From Fragilaria crotonensis (taxonomy: Eukaryota > Bacillariophyta > Fragilariophyceae > Fragilariales > Fragilariaceae), in contig JAKSYS010000212.1 in NCBI GenBank assembly GCA_022925895.1, forward strand, positions 23,763 to 87,762: a DNA stretch of 64,000 nucleotides, in the 5' to 3' direction. Within the stretch, counting starts at the first letter, position 1, and each line of letters starts with the position of its first letter. This document shows, one piece after another, positions 1 to 10,565 of this stretch. The notes below the pieces were generated by a model, which was given only the letters and a program-made list of their open reading frames with translations, was not told the DNA's origin and did not search any database. The position numbers and the translations under genes were made by a program.

Positions 1-211
1 GGGCGGGAGGAGGGGCTCTCTAGTTCCGTTGCTTTTCCGCTTGTATACCTCTGGCCACGTCCCGAAAGTTTGGAGCGTTCTGGTGTGACGATTGCTACGT
101 TGCTTGTTCTGTAGTATGGTGAAACGTACTCGATAGTCGCGTTGATTGGATGTCGCTACAACATCTGGGCCGTGGCGTGTCACTTGAACGAATCTCCAAT
201 TGTAGTCCGGT

Positions 212-863
212 GTGCTGTTCGGACGGCATGATTCAGCCATTCTCTTGATTGACAGGTGCAAATGTGGATTCGGTTGGCGTCCTTCTCTTGACCTTGTCGA
301 TGCTTCGTGGGGATCGGACTTGAAAAGCGACAGTGGGAGTCAATTTCAGATTGTTCGAGCGTTCCGAATTTTCACAGCATTCCGACTGATCACAAGGATT
401 AAAGTTCTGAGAGATGAGGTGACTGATACCGAGAATGACAGCTATTGCTATCCTGCTTTTCCCGGAGCAATTCAAGGACTTGGTCTTGTCACAGTCTTAC
501 TTTACTTCACTCGACGTATCTCTAATGGGCGAGTATAGTCAGAGAAGTCATGTCGCAGCGAAGTTGGGCATGGATGCCGTTTCTGGCATTCGTTACGATT
601 ACTGGCTTTATCGTGTTCAATGTGATTATTGCTGTAATATGCGACGCGGTCTCGATTGTTGATCAAGTGGTTCGTGCACAAGAGACAAGAGCAAGAGGAA
701 TCATTTTGGAAACTCCCGAGCAACAACTGGAATATGGTCAGCTGAGAATGGATGTTTTGTCGGAGTGAGTGGATCGCATATTCAATTTGTTGGCTAGCGA
801 GATTCACGGCATTGACAATACGGCGCTTCCCCGAGCTATCAGCCGCGATACAGAAGGGAAATC
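212..863 (+). pseudogene. decayed single-domain voltage-gated cation channel, 3' part
   Basis: The remains of a voltage-gated Na+/Ca2+-type channel are spread over all three forward frames. From 212 the first frame gives an S3-like stretch and an S4 sensor with regularly spaced arginines (QIVRAFRIFTAFRLITRIKV). From about 435 another frame gives the start of the pore half (MTAIAILLF, then YFTSLDVSLM). From 550 a third frame gives S6 and the post-S6 segment (MPFLAFVTITGFIVFNVIIA, then ICDAV). This last frame meets an in-frame TGA at 766-768 but goes on in channel-like style (VDRIFNLLASEIHGID) to a second stop near 863. Two frame changes, one nonsense codon and a missing selectivity filter say pseudogene. 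Introns could explain one frame change but not the TGA. Bases 1-211 may hold earlier decayed sequence that I cannot read. Family assignment rests on the S4 and S6 motifs. Confidence 0.7.
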
Positions 864-1214
864 ATGATAATAATTACGATCTCGTGCGTGCCGATGCATG
901 TAGCGCAGCACAAAAGTGTCCTATGACTCTTCGTTCCTTTGGGAAGAGTGCGAAGAAAAATAACCATGGCAAGTGTTAACTGTCCACTACAGATACGTGC
1001 ATGAGAAGACAACGAAGTAAAACGTCCATAAATGTTTCGCAGTAGCGAGTGCGACATCATCAACACCATCGGTGAACTCCAAAATGTTTCGTCAAAAACA
1101 ACGACGAGAACATAAACAACAACGATGTGTCTATAAAGTGTGTATCGACTTTGGGGGCTCTGAAACATCGTGAATGGCGGCTACGATAGTGTTGTCACAA
1201 GGCTGTTTCGATTC
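864..1214. other. intergenic, nothing recognised
   Basis: This lies between the channel pseudogene and the 3' end of the sulfotransferase gene. The short open frames here have no recognisable motif. Confidence 0.5.
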
Positions 1215-2330
1215 TCAGACATTCCAGTGCAACAGCAAACCCAGCACACGGGCTTCGTCGAACAGCCGGCCAGTCAAGTCACCTATGAACAGGACACGAT
1301 CAATGGGTTCCAAGTCCTTGGTTTGATTCCAGTCAACTGTGCATGGTGCCATTTCATCCTCGTCGTTGGTTTTGAGAAATGTTCCAATCGAGGAGTTCTC
1401 GTGGTGCTTTATGGTATCGTCAGGCTCAAACATAATGATGGGAACGGCCTTTCTGGATCTCTCAACGGAAAATGGGATCTTTATGAGTTCCAAGCCAAAC
1501 TCATGGATTTTATAGTCCACGGCGTAGTACAGTTCCAAAGTTGACTCGATGCGGGGAGTGAAGAGCTTCGACATGAGATGCCACGAGTCTGATGCATGGC
1601 TGGCCGTCAAGTCACTTAACTTGTCTTTTGTCGCAAAGATGGACTCATCGCCATGCTTTCCCCATCCGGTCACTCCAAAGGGCTCCCATGCTCCGACTTT
1701 CTCGAGCAATGATCGTGCGTCGGCTTCAGCATTTTCGAGATGGCCAACAAAGTTGAGTTTCGGGATGAACTCTGGGTCGATCCAGCTGCTCATGGGCATC
1801 CAATGCTTGTCATTACAGGTCTGGATGAGTGTTGCAAATTCAGCCGTGGTGTGGTATTTATGGAGACAGCTCTCGCCTTCGAGACAGCATGATTGCATTA
1901 TCGAGGCATCATTACTCAACACGTTGTCCAGGTAGGTGGACAGGAAGCGATCCTTTGGGTCGCGAAGGAAGATAGCCCTGGTGAACTCAGGAGAGTTCAT
2001 CATGTGGGTTGCCTTGTCGATGGAGAAATCCGAGAGGCGGACCAGACCATCGGAGGAATCCACATCGAGCGATTTCCATGTTTGCAATCCCATCATGCGT
2101 CGAAGAAGCATCAAGAAAAGGGTATCTGCGACCTTTGGAACTGGAAAGAATCTGAGCCTGTATTTCTCAATTACTATTGGTGAAGAGTTGCTCACGTTAT
2201 TGTAGATGTAGGCATCGTGTTCAACAGGGATGTAAGCAGATGAGCAAATAGGAATGGCATTTGTGAACGCAACGCAGCTGCATAGTAGGATTGCAATGGT
2301 CGCAGCGGCCGATTTCAGACTTTTAATCAT
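1215..2330 (-). CDS. secretory-pathway sulfotransferase (carbohydrate sulfotransferase type)
   Basis: The protein has 371 residues from the ATG at 2330. The frame is open for 15 further codons upstream without an ATG, and the 2330 start places a signal peptide or signal anchor at the very N-terminus (basic MIKSLK, then a hydrophobic run to about residue 25). Two PAPS-binding signatures of the Golgi sulfotransferase superfamily are visible. The 5'-phosphosulfate loop is FFPVPKVADTLFLMLLRR (about residues 61-78), and the 3'-phosphate motif is IFLRDPKDRFLSTYL (about 120-134, the RDPxxRFxSxY pattern). Family members transfer sulfate from PAPS to glycans in the Golgi lumen, and here the acceptor is unknown. 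The loop has Ala-Asp-Thr where Gly/Ala-x-Thr/Ser is more usual. It is a single exon. Diatoms have sulfated extracellular polysaccharides, so a cell-surface glycan is a reasonable guess for the substrate. Confidence 0.75.
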   Translation of the reverse strand: MIKSLKSAAATIAILLCSCVAFTNAIPICSSAYIPVEHDAYIYNNVSNSSPIVIEKYRLRFFPVPKVADTLFLMLLRRMMGLQTWKSLDVDSSDGLVRLSDFSIDKATHMMNSPEFTRAIFLRDPKDRFLSTYLDNVLSNDASIMQSCCLEGESCLHKYHTTAEFATLIQTCNDKHWMPMSSWIDPEFIPKLNFVGHLENAEADARSLLEKVGAWEPFGVTGWGKHGDESIFATKDKLSDLTASHASDSWHLMSKLFTPRIESTLELYYAVDYKIHEFGLELIKIPFSVERSRKAVPIIMFEPDDTIKHHENSSIGTFLKTNDEDEMAPCTVDWNQTKDLEPIDRVLFIGDLTGRLFDEARVLGLLLHWNV

Positions 2331-2789
2331 TTTGCTGAGGCTATTGGGTGAGGGGTAGAATTCGTTTGTCAGCAAATCTCATGATCGTTTGCATCGCTAT
2401 GAGACGCATCAGACTGGTTTTTGCACCAACCTAACAGCAGTGTTTGCAAATTGTGAGATAATTTTTTTTTTATTGGTACGGTTTGCTAACATGTAATAGG
2501 ATAATTATAACATGGACGTCAGAATAATTGTGGGCTTGACATTGGCAGAACTCGCGTATGATGTGACACAAAGGGACACCAACGCACCATAGCAAGAATA
2601 TGAGTACCGTTACAGGCGTTTAAATCGGGCGTGCGCCACTGTTTCTCCCTTCGTCGTTCATACGCGTTTTGAGAAATTGGAAATGTCCCATGAGTCGTGT
2701 GTCGTGTCATTGCGTCATGTTGTATGCGTGTCACGGAGTGAAATCGAGGACCTGCATCGAAGTCGGAAAAATTCTTGGACTGAAGGGCA
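2331..2789. other. intergenic, nothing recognised
   Basis: This is AT-biased sequence upstream of the sulfotransferase start with a short T-run near 2461-2471. No motif-bearing open frame was found. Confidence 0.4.
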
Positions 2790-3292
2790 CTATAAGGGAT
2801 CCTCAGTTGGACGAGGTTGCAAACTCACGGGGCCTTCGTCTGGCAAATCTAGATCCATCGTTCCGCCGTCCTGAAAGGGAATCAGCCCCGTTTGCTTTCT
2901 CCTCGTTTCATGCGAGGGCTCGCATTGTTTCCAAATCCGACGTCGATCGCACATCCGAGATACATAGCCGTTCTCGCTCGTGATCACTAGCATTTCCAAC
3001 CCAATGCTCTGTAGAATCGCATTTCGAGCTGACTGGCGAATTGGGGAGTGACCGTCACTGCCTGGAATGCAAATTGCAAGGGAGCACGAAATGCTGGTCA
3101 CAACAAGGTTCCATGCTGTTCTTGGGTTATTTCCTGCGCAAGTCGCTCAGCAGAGTACCCCAACACGTACAGGACTTTTTTGTCACCGCACTGCCAACGA
3201 TGCGAGAGGTTGTCGAAATGTCCAACGGGACAGATACATTGTAAAGTGCTTGGTATTGATTGAGAATAACTCGGCAACATCAATAACAACAT
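2790..3292 (-). pseudogene. possible frameshifted gene relic, unknown family
   Basis: Two minus-strand frames abut at about 3100 and read as one coding-like passage. The first (3292-3098) includes CPVGHFDNLSHRWQCGDKK and ends QEQHGTLL. The second (3101-2790) starts VTSISCSLAICIPGSDGHS and runs to a TAG at 2790. A one-base shift at 3098-3101 would join them. Residue composition and the absence of low-complexity runs look like protein, unlike neighbouring random frames. I recognise no family. It may be a pseudogene, a gene with a sequence error, or chance. Confidence 0.3.
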
Positions 3293-3549
3293 ACTGGAGA
3301 GTCACAAATCAAAACAAATAAGGAGCAAAAATGAAAAATGACGATGCGGTGCATGACGGCAGTGTTCCTGGAACAAGGCCCAAAATGGAGGGGAAAAATC
3401 AGTTCATTTCTTGCGTAAAGCACACCTTTCTTGTGTACAAGAGGCGAGGCTGATACCATCTCAACGTCATTTCCTGGAACTCCGAAAAATGATCTGTAAT
3501 AACAGTAACAGCAACAGGAATGTGTGTTCACTACATGAAAAGTCAGTCT

Positions 3550-4815
3550 CTAGTCTACCTTGAGCTTGGTACGTTTTGGCGTCAGCCAATTCACCACCGC
3601 AGGACTTGCAAGGATAATCATGGGCTCTGCACGCAAACACGGACGAAAGAATGAGTACAAAACATGTTGCATCGCAAAACAAAATTTTGAAAGCAAAATC
3701 ACACACAAACAAATCTCACCAATGGTCCACATCAAATCACCAGCAAAGTTCCCAGTCCAATCCGCATCCGCATTTCCCATTCCCAATTTGAGTGTACGGA
3801 CGTACAGTGGTTCATCAACATCTTCGTTCTTATAATACACGAGAATGCCCAGCATGTAGCCATAAAATGCCACACAGTTGAGTAGAAAGTAAATGAATTC
3901 TCTGTAGGCCTCATATCGGGTGGAAATGGCACGAGATTCAATCCGATCCGCAGTCGATTGGATCAATGCATTGATGGTATTGTTGTTATTGTCCTTGTCA
4001 CAGGTCCAGGATTCCAATTCCGATACAACATTCGCGAGTTCCTTGGATATGCTCTTGGCTTCTTCGTCTTTTTCGGACGCAGCTGAGGAACCAGCATTGA
4101 TGGGAGTGAATGGCGTCCACCCACCGTCGAGGAGAAGTGCAAACGTTTCATCCGTCAGAATTGCCAATGGCACACCCTTACTATTGTTACTATTCTTGTC
4201 CGTCACGATACATTTGCGTAGAATGTTGGCAACATACGCCATGACGGCTGATTTGGACAAGAGTGTGACAGTATCGGCCACCATGTAATAGAGGAGTGGT
4301 ATCATGGCAATTTCCATAATGGTGAGAGCATGGATGAGGGCAGGCACACCACCAATCCAATTTGTTTCCGTCACATGGAAACTGTTGGCAAAGAGCCAAA
4401 AGAAGGCAACACCAATGCAAAAGACATTGATGCCAACCCAGAGATTACGCTGTGCGGCCACTCGGTCATTTTGCAATTTTTGGAGGAGTAGGTCTGTGGC
4501 CGTCGTCGTGACAGTACTGTTGTTGTTGTTGCTGGCATTCCCATTCTTGTCTTTTTGTTGTTGAAGCTTGAGAAGTAGGGTTTCCACAGAACGAAGTTTG
4601 GCGCGACTGGTGAGGATGAGATCCAATCCAGACCTGGAAACGGAGGCAAAGGCATAAAATTGTGTGATTGCAATAACGATCTCCAACCGAGTGGTCTTGT
4701 TCAACGGATGTGGCAGCGGCAGTTGAGCAGGGTCATGAATGCCGGCGTCTTTAAAAAGCTGCAAATCTTTGATGCAGCAAAGTGCATTCCGCACTAGTTG
4801 GACAATGGCATCCAT
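3550..4815 (-). CDS. multi-pass membrane protein, unknown function
   Basis: The frame is open for 421 codons from the ATG at 4815 (context ACCATGG). The N-terminal third is soluble-looking and ends in an Asn/Thr low-complexity insert around residues 90-110. Hydrophobic segments follow at about 127-150, 157-186 and 310-332. Near the 3' end the minus strand reads GTGAGATTTG at 3719 and TTTGCGTGCAG ending at 3627, a 93-nt GT-AG sequence that is T-rich and divisible by three. If it is spliced, the protein is about 390 residues and joins DLMWTI to EPMIILASPAVVNWL, and the Cys-rich hydrophobic stretch encoded by the intron disappears. I prefer the spliced form because the retained stretch has intron-like base composition. 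I recognise no domain or signal peptide. Confidence 0.65.
   Translation of the reverse strand: MDAIVQLVRNALCCIKDLQLFKDAGIHDPAQLPLPHPLNKTTRLEIVIAITQFYAFASVSRSGLDLILTSRAKLRSVETLLLKLQQQKDKNGNASNNNNSTVTTTATDLLLQKLQNDRVAAQRNLWVGINVFCIGVAFFWLFANSFHVTETNWIGGVPALIHALTIMEIAMIPLLYYMVADTVTLLSKSAVMAYVANILRKCIVTDKNSNNSKGVPLAILTDETFALLLDGGWTPFTPINAGSSAASEKDEEAKSISKELANVVSELESWTCDKDNNNNTINALIQSTADRIESRAISTRYEAYREFIYFLLNCVAFYGYMLGILVYYKNEDVDEPLYVRTLKLGMGNADADWTGNFAGDLMWTIGEICLCVILLSKFCFAMQHVLYSFFRPCLRAEPMIILASPAVVNWLTPKRTKLKVD
3627..3719 (-). other. probable 93-nt in-frame intron
   Basis: The donor is GTGAGA at 3719 and the acceptor GTGCAG ends at 3627. The interval is T-rich on the coding strand and a multiple of three, so the frame stays open whether or not it is removed. 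Confidence 0.6.
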
Positions 4816-5587
4816 GGTGTTTCAGTTATGTGTATTATGCCGTGTCCACGCACAACTGGGTGTTTTGCTTTTTGTCTGAGATCGTACGCCAGTATTTTAT
4901 TGCGGGAAGGATCCATTTATCACCCCATATCGGAGGTCGGAGGTCGGAGGTGAAGTTCAGGCATGCTTACTGGTACTTTGAGTGCTGAAGTGCACGGAGT
5001 ACGGAGCATACAATATATAATTGATTGAGTTCCGGACAAAGATGAGTGATTGAAGAAGAAGCAAACGGCTGGCCGTCATCCGCATCGTCCCGGACATTAA
5101 TGTACAGTACCGGTATCGACTTCTGGTACTGGTACTCCAAGTCATACCAGTATTTCTTCGACTACGCCACTGGTACAGGCTCTAGGTACTCCGAGTACAA
5201 GTCTACTGGTCATGTCAGGGCCGAGGTTAGTTTTACTGGAGTACAAACTACTGGTAGTGTATAACGCCTGTCCGTCTGTCTAACGAAAAGTCGCCAACCA
5301 CCAACCATCATCGTGATCACATTATGAACATACCCACACACATAATTGACCTGCCCGCACCGCATGACCAAAAAAGCTGAATTGGTAATTCACTTTCGTC
5401 GGTTGCACAACACTCATCGTATTGACGGAGTATTGCAATTGCTCGAATTGCATTGTATACTGATAGTCTAATCCATTGATCCATTGGATAACATTACCGA
5501 CTCAAGCTCAGTGACCAGTTCCAGTTATCTGATTGGAAAACGAACATCTTTTTCAGCATTTTAACTTTACGTGTCCGGAACAACAAC
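4816..5587. other. intergenic, divergent promoters, GTAC-rich
   Basis: This is the shared upstream region of two divergent genes. It holds a short GGAGGTC direct repeat near 4930-4950 and a dense cluster of GTACT/AGTAC words from about 5100 to 5260, including TACTCCGAGTA at 5187-5197. No coding sequence was found. Confidence 0.5.
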
Positions 5588-8500
5588 ATGCTGTTGCAGC
5601 TTTCCGAGTGGCAAGTCACAACGACCTCGCTGAGTATTGCGCATGCTTCAGCGGCAGCGGTGACAAAACGGAGACGCTCGAAAAGCACCACACCCTCGAA
5701 AAAGGACAATCGTGCCCTTGGCACAACAGCAGCTACAAGTCTTCCGGCGGCACTTTCATTTGTTCCTCCGGGCAAGAGATTACGTCCATCCAAACGAAAA
5801 AAAGGAAATCATCATCCCATTGATGATCAAGACTTGATTCCCACTCTCGCTGTCACCACAGCGCACGGGATTACTGTCTTGGGAACATCTCAATCTCCAT
5901 CGAATTCAAATTCGAACTCGAATACGAACAATGGCGACTCGGAGGAATCGCTGCTGCTATTTCGAGAAAGCAACAAACTGCAATACACGAGTCGACCAGG
6001 AAACCAAACGTCATTTATTGCTCCCGATCTGTCTGGCACGATGACAAATGACCAGTTGCTGTTGCCTAGCATACCCGCGTTTGTCGACGCGAAAAATGAT
6101 CGTGTGTATGCCTTGCAGGGGGGAAATTCGATTGTGGTCTCATGGAGGACCGATGCCGACGATACAACAACAAGTAGTGCTACGAAGTTTACCTTGCCAA
6201 AGCCAGCCATGAGTATGAGCGTGGTTTCAGTTGCTTCTGCTGCTGCAGCTGCACCCACAACAACCATGCCAAGGAATCACAACCATCAAGTACTTGTGTA
6301 TGGAACTCTTTGCGATCATCGGTTTTACGTTGGAACATGGTCTGCGGACGGTACAATGTTGCATCACTACATTTTCAATGGCCCAACCGTGGACAACTGT
6401 GATGGACTCCGACATGTGTGTACCGTTATCGCCCCAACGACGACGAATACTGCTACTACTTCATCTGCTAGCACTAGTGGAAGCAAACGAAAATCGTCGG
6501 AACCGGATGGCAAATGTGTCCTCACACAAGTCTTTGTCACCCACCATGGGCTAATGCTCCTGAATCATCAACTCTTGGTGACGGACGATTCCGTGACATG
6601 TGTGAATGAAGAAACCCGTGTGTCACGACTGTCCCTAGTGTCGCAAACGCAAACTACACCACTGGCTAAGAACAACGACGTGTCGATTGATATTCATCAG
6701 GTTCTTCATGCTCGTGCCGAAGATTCACTGGTTGTGGCATATCAGCAAGTCGCGACGAAAGAAATTGTGAATGGGAAGAAGCAGCATACGGAAGTAAGAG
6801 AGCATAAAGCGTGTCGCATTTCCTTGGTAAATGGTGTCCTTCTCGGAGAACCATTTGAGATTTCAGGATCGATTCGTCATGTTGGTTTTGTCAGCGACAA
6901 CTTGCTGGCGGCTGGAACCATTGATGCGATTCTTCTCTACGAGGTGGATCGAGGCATTCTGATTCGATCCATTAGTGTGTCGGACGTTGTGGCAGACACC
7001 AAGGACTGGATCATGATCACTGACAATCGCAAAAGTCGAATTGCGCTCCTTACCGCCGAACCCAAACACCCAATCCGCGTCGCCATGACAACCGTCATGG
7101 CGGGCAATGGTGACACATCTCAAGGTCCATTGCGTACCTTTCAGTTGGCAGATGGATTGCGATCCTCCATGGTTTCAAATTCACACCTCGTGATGGTTCG
7201 AGGTGACGTGCCACCCACCAAGAACTTGCTCACCTTTTGGCCCCATCGACCAAACAAGTTGTTGACGGCGAAACCAACCACATCCATGACAATGATGCAG
7301 CACCTGCTGCGACTGCGGTGGGACCTCATGCTGTTCAGGATGCCCTTGCTTCACTTCACGCCTGCATCGAATCGATACTTGATCCGAAGGACGAGGTTAT
7401 CAAGTCGACTGTATTGTTGGATGCCTACGAACGTGCATTAGCTCAAGTTCTTCCACCAAAACCCAAATCGTTGTCATCCAACAATGACGACACGACGACC
7501 AACGGAAATACTACTACCAATCCAACAGTTGTTCGAAAATCCTTTGATAATGAAACCTTGTCGAATCGTGGAGAAACTCCATCGTCAACACCCCAAGAAT
7601 TCATCGATGGAGCGATGCGTCTGGTACTCGTGGCCCTGCAACTACCCCGAACGGAAAGTAAAGTTGTTGGCATCAAGATTATGATTGCGAGATTGGATGC
7701 TCGTCTCATCTTGTATCGACTGATTCGGAGTGGGAAAGTGTCGGCACGATGTCACTTTCAACAATTTCAAGATGCAATGGTGTCGTCGTCGATTGGTGAT
7801 GGTAATGTTGATGAGGAACAACATCATCATCACGATGACATTTTACTCTCCATCTTGCGTGCCACAAAATTATCCAACAAACGCGGGAGGAGAGTGGTCT
7901 CTCCAGTCGATTTGATGCATGAGATGCTTTCGAATTGTACAGATCTTACCGAGAGACATCTCGTTACCATGTTGCATTACATGATGTGCAAGGCCCTGCC
8001 CCATGACATTGCTGAGAATTGTTTGGGATGGAAATGTTTTGATTCTGGACACCCGTACAAGATGACAAGTCGTGCTTACTTTCAGGCCAAGACTGCTGAA
8101 CGAAATTTGCAGAATGAATGCTTCAAGAACAAGGATATTCCATTCGACGATCGACGAAAGGAAATTGAGGATACAATTGAAACCATTTCTACCAAGATCC
8201 TTCGCATTGGATTACTGTTTTTGGTGGAACGGGTCGTTTCATATTCCAAACTCAACACGTCCTTGTTGCGGACAGCTCTCAGTCAAGGATTGGTTCATCG
8301 GAGTGAGGCACCCACCTTGGCACGGATCCTCCTTCATATTATGACTTGTTCAGGCAACAGCAATCAAGTCGGACGAATGCAGCACGCTCGGACCAAAGCG
8401 ACAGCACAATGGATTGCTGTACTTTGTGAAGCATGTCGGGATACACTGTCGTCAGTCGTCGTTATCCCATCATCAGCGGAGGACGACGAGTCTTCCCAGA

Positions 8501-8733
8501 CTCAGTTGGAATACATTCTGGAACGTTTGGAAGCAACGCTGGAGGACAGTACTGCCATCATGTCATTGGGACCAAGTATTGAATCCGTGCGAGGGTCATT
8601 GCGATATGATGCTGATGCGGTTGTGGTGGGTGGTGGAAGTCACAAGACAGAACATCACCACCAACGCTCCAAGAAAGAAGTAGTGATTCCTACAAAATTG
8701 GCTGGATACTGTATTGAGCAGTTAATACTATAA
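5588..8733 (+). CDS. large nuclear/nucleolar protein, NOL11-like (tentative)
   Basis: Two overlapping long frames form one gene. The first runs from the ATG at 5588 and the second reaches the stop at 8733. A 56-nt GT-AG interval (7203-7258, donor GAG|GTGACG, acceptor ACAAG) joins them in frame to give about 1,029 residues. The N-terminus carries basic nuclear-signal stretches (KRRRSKSTTPSKK, then GKRLRPSKRKKG). It is followed by beta-rich propeller-like sequence, for example LPSIPAFVDAKNDRVYALQG, to about residue 530. After a linker, the C-terminal part (from about residue 560) is alpha-helical. This layout, a propeller-like half plus a helical half in a basic nuclear protein, resembles NOL11, a component of the t-UTP part of the small-subunit processome in ribosome biogenesis. 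That name is an inference from layout and short motifs only. A true frameshift instead of the intron cannot be excluded. Confidence 0.5.
7203..7258 (+). other. candidate 56-nt intron
   Basis: Removing this interval moves the reading frame from the upstream to the downstream open frame exactly, joining ...LVMVR to VVDGETNH. The donor context AG|GTGA is good, and the acceptor AACAAG lacks a strong pyrimidine tract. Confidence 0.5.
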
Positions 8734-8780
8734 AAATCTAATGATCGGCTAGTATTATGATTATGATTATGATGATTACA

Positions 8781-9839
8781 TTATGACGACTTGGAAGTAG
8801 TAACAATAATGTACAAGAAATGGTCCGGATGGCATAGGGCATACCACAGGTCTGCGAGAGTTGTGGACAAGGGTATGTTTTGTATGCCTTGAATTGTCCA
8901 TTGAGCCAATGTCGTTGTTGTGGCAGTGCTGGCCTTGTCACTTTCACTGTCATTGGTAAACAACAACGGTGCCCATGTGACCAACAAATCACCCAGAGTG
9001 ACAATGTTCGTGTCAGCAACGTTGATTGGTTTTTGAATGGGTGGATTCGAATCAATCAATACTCGAATGGGTAATAATTTGGCATTCGAATGCAATGTTT
9101 GGAGATCATCATTGACACGTTGATACAATTTGTAATTGACGGCCAGTACCGAATCCCAAATTTGTTCGTGCGATTGTTTGCTAAGATTCATGGCAATCTT
9201 GGCAGAACCGTGTTGTAAAAAGAGTGCCTGTTTGAGAGAATTCTTAAAGGCTCTCTTGACGGCAGTGTGTGGATCGGTTTCCAAGGGAAGAATGTGTGTG
9301 GCAGCGGGGTATTGTGTGAAATGGAGTCGAATGTTCCAGGGCAAGGTCTTTTTGGGGACGGGTTTCAAATCCCAGAGTACGCCAGCGAATAATTGCCATC
9401 GGAGTGGAGTTTGTGTTTCCATGTCTTCGAACCAACATGTAGGATAGGTGGATGCCTCCTGTGCCATCTGATTGGGAGTGGGATAGGTATGGGAGGGAGT
9501 TTCTGGTTCCAGGGAAGGTTCCGTTTCTTCACCTTCCTTTGGTTCATTCCGAACCAAGGAATGATTCGTCGATAATGAAAGAGACAGTACTGCTGGAGCA
9601 AATTTGTGTAGACGTTTGACAGCGTCTTTCAAGCCAACGTGAAGGTGTGATTGCCGAGGTACCATGACGTGAATAGGATTAGGCATTGTTGGCGACGACA
9701 ACGATGAGGGAGCAAGGCTCAGTACTATTGGTATCGATCCAGACCAATTGACCTGACGAACCGCGTCAACATCCACTGTTGATGTTGCTGCTGCTGTTGC
9801 TGCTGTCAATCCATCCGATTCTTTCGATATCGAGGCCAT
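8781..9839 (-). CDS. ATG5: autophagy protein ATG5
   Basis: The protein has 352 residues from the ATG at 9839; the open frame extends 12 codons upstream without an ATG. ATG5 is conjugated to ATG12 through a lysine and, with ATG16, forms the E3-like complex that lipidates ATG8 on the phagophore. Family features in order: an N-terminal W-x-G-x-IP segment (VNWSGSIPIVLSL); the motif YPTCWFED followed by TPLRWQLFAGVLWDL and LPWNIRLHF; the helix AFKNSLKQALFLQHGS, whose second Lys (about Lys203) sits where the ATG12-acceptor lysine is in other ATG5 proteins; SHEQIWDSVLAVNYKLYQ; and a C-terminal ubiquitin-fold end ADLWYALCHPDHFLYIIV. A Pro/Glu/Ser-rich insert lies between the first ubiquitin fold and the YPTCW motif. 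Length is close to the usual 275-350. The gene is convergent with the upstream neighbour, with 47 bases between stops. Confidence 0.92.
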   Translation of the reverse strand: MASISKESDGLTAATAAATSTVDVDAVRQVNWSGSIPIVLSLAPSSLSSPTMPNPIHVMVPRQSHLHVGLKDAVKRLHKFAPAVLSLSLSTNHSLVRNEPKEGEETEPSLEPETPSHTYPTPNQMAQEASTYPTCWFEDMETQTPLRWQLFAGVLWDLKPVPKKTLPWNIRLHFTQYPAATHILPLETDPHTAVKRAFKNSLKQALFLQHGSAKIAMNLSKQSHEQIWDSVLAVNYKLYQRVNDDLQTLHSNAKLLPIRVLIDSNPPIQKPINVADTNIVTLGDLLVTWAPLLFTNDSESDKASTATTTTLAQWTIQGIQNIPLSTTLADLWYALCHPDHFLYIIVTTSKSS

Positions 9840-10565
9840 TCGTCTCAGTCGTTGATGCAGTGAGTCACTCCCCAACTCAGCAAAAAAGAATGAATGGCAG
9901 TGCTGCTGTCACCAGGTACGTTGTAATGGAGTGACAATAGCGAATTGTGAATTGTGAATTGTGAATTGTCACTGGTGGATTGTTATGATCAACAATAGAG
10001 ACAAGACTGTCGAAGAAAATGGTAGTACCTGGGACTGATCAGCCGACTCCAACTGCCAACCAAACGACTACCCACAATCCTTCCCACAACCGTAACACTT
10101 CTCGTCTTTGATCACAATCAGTTGAGAATGGTGTACTACCGGTAGTACCAGGTACAATAGTTCAGTTTTATCAAGACGGAATGACAAAGCTCTTGCTGTT
10201 GCTGTTGCCTTGTTGTGGTGGTTATCGTCGCATTGATATAATCGAGTGGGAACTTCGGACTTTGGAGAGACGTGTACTGCTACTGTATGAGTGTGTACTG
10301 TACATGTACCAACAGTTCGCTTCACTCCGGTACTTGGATCGCACATACTACAGTGCTGCTGGCTGAAAGGTATCGAAGTTGTCTGAAAACAACTGATGTA
10401 CGAGGTCGTACAAGTACTCGTAAACGTCTTCAGACGCAGCCTCTCGCGATTCGCTACTACTGTCATCGAAGTGTCAATAGGCAGGGCGGTGTGTGCGTGT
10501 TTGATAAAGCTGGCTCATCTGCTGGTCAGATACAGTTTCCGAGTCCATATATAGTAAAAAGAAAC
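9840..10565. other. intergenic, divergent promoters
   Basis: This is the shared upstream region of ATG5 and the MED4-like gene. It contains a 7-bp tandem repeat (9942-9969), many GTAC words (10130-10420), and TATATA about 20 bases before the ATG at 10566. The frame of the downstream gene is open back to 10272 but lacks an ATG there. Confidence 0.5.
9942..9969 (+). repeat. 7-bp tandem repeat (GAATTGT)x4
   Basis: Four uninterrupted copies of GAATTGT lie about 100 bases upstream of the ATG5 start. Confidence 0.8.

Noticed and set aside
10272-10565. N-terminal extension of the MED4-like frame by 98 codons
   Set aside because: There is no ATG, the composition is of GTAC-rich intergenic DNA, and the helical MED4-like start follows the ATG at 10566.
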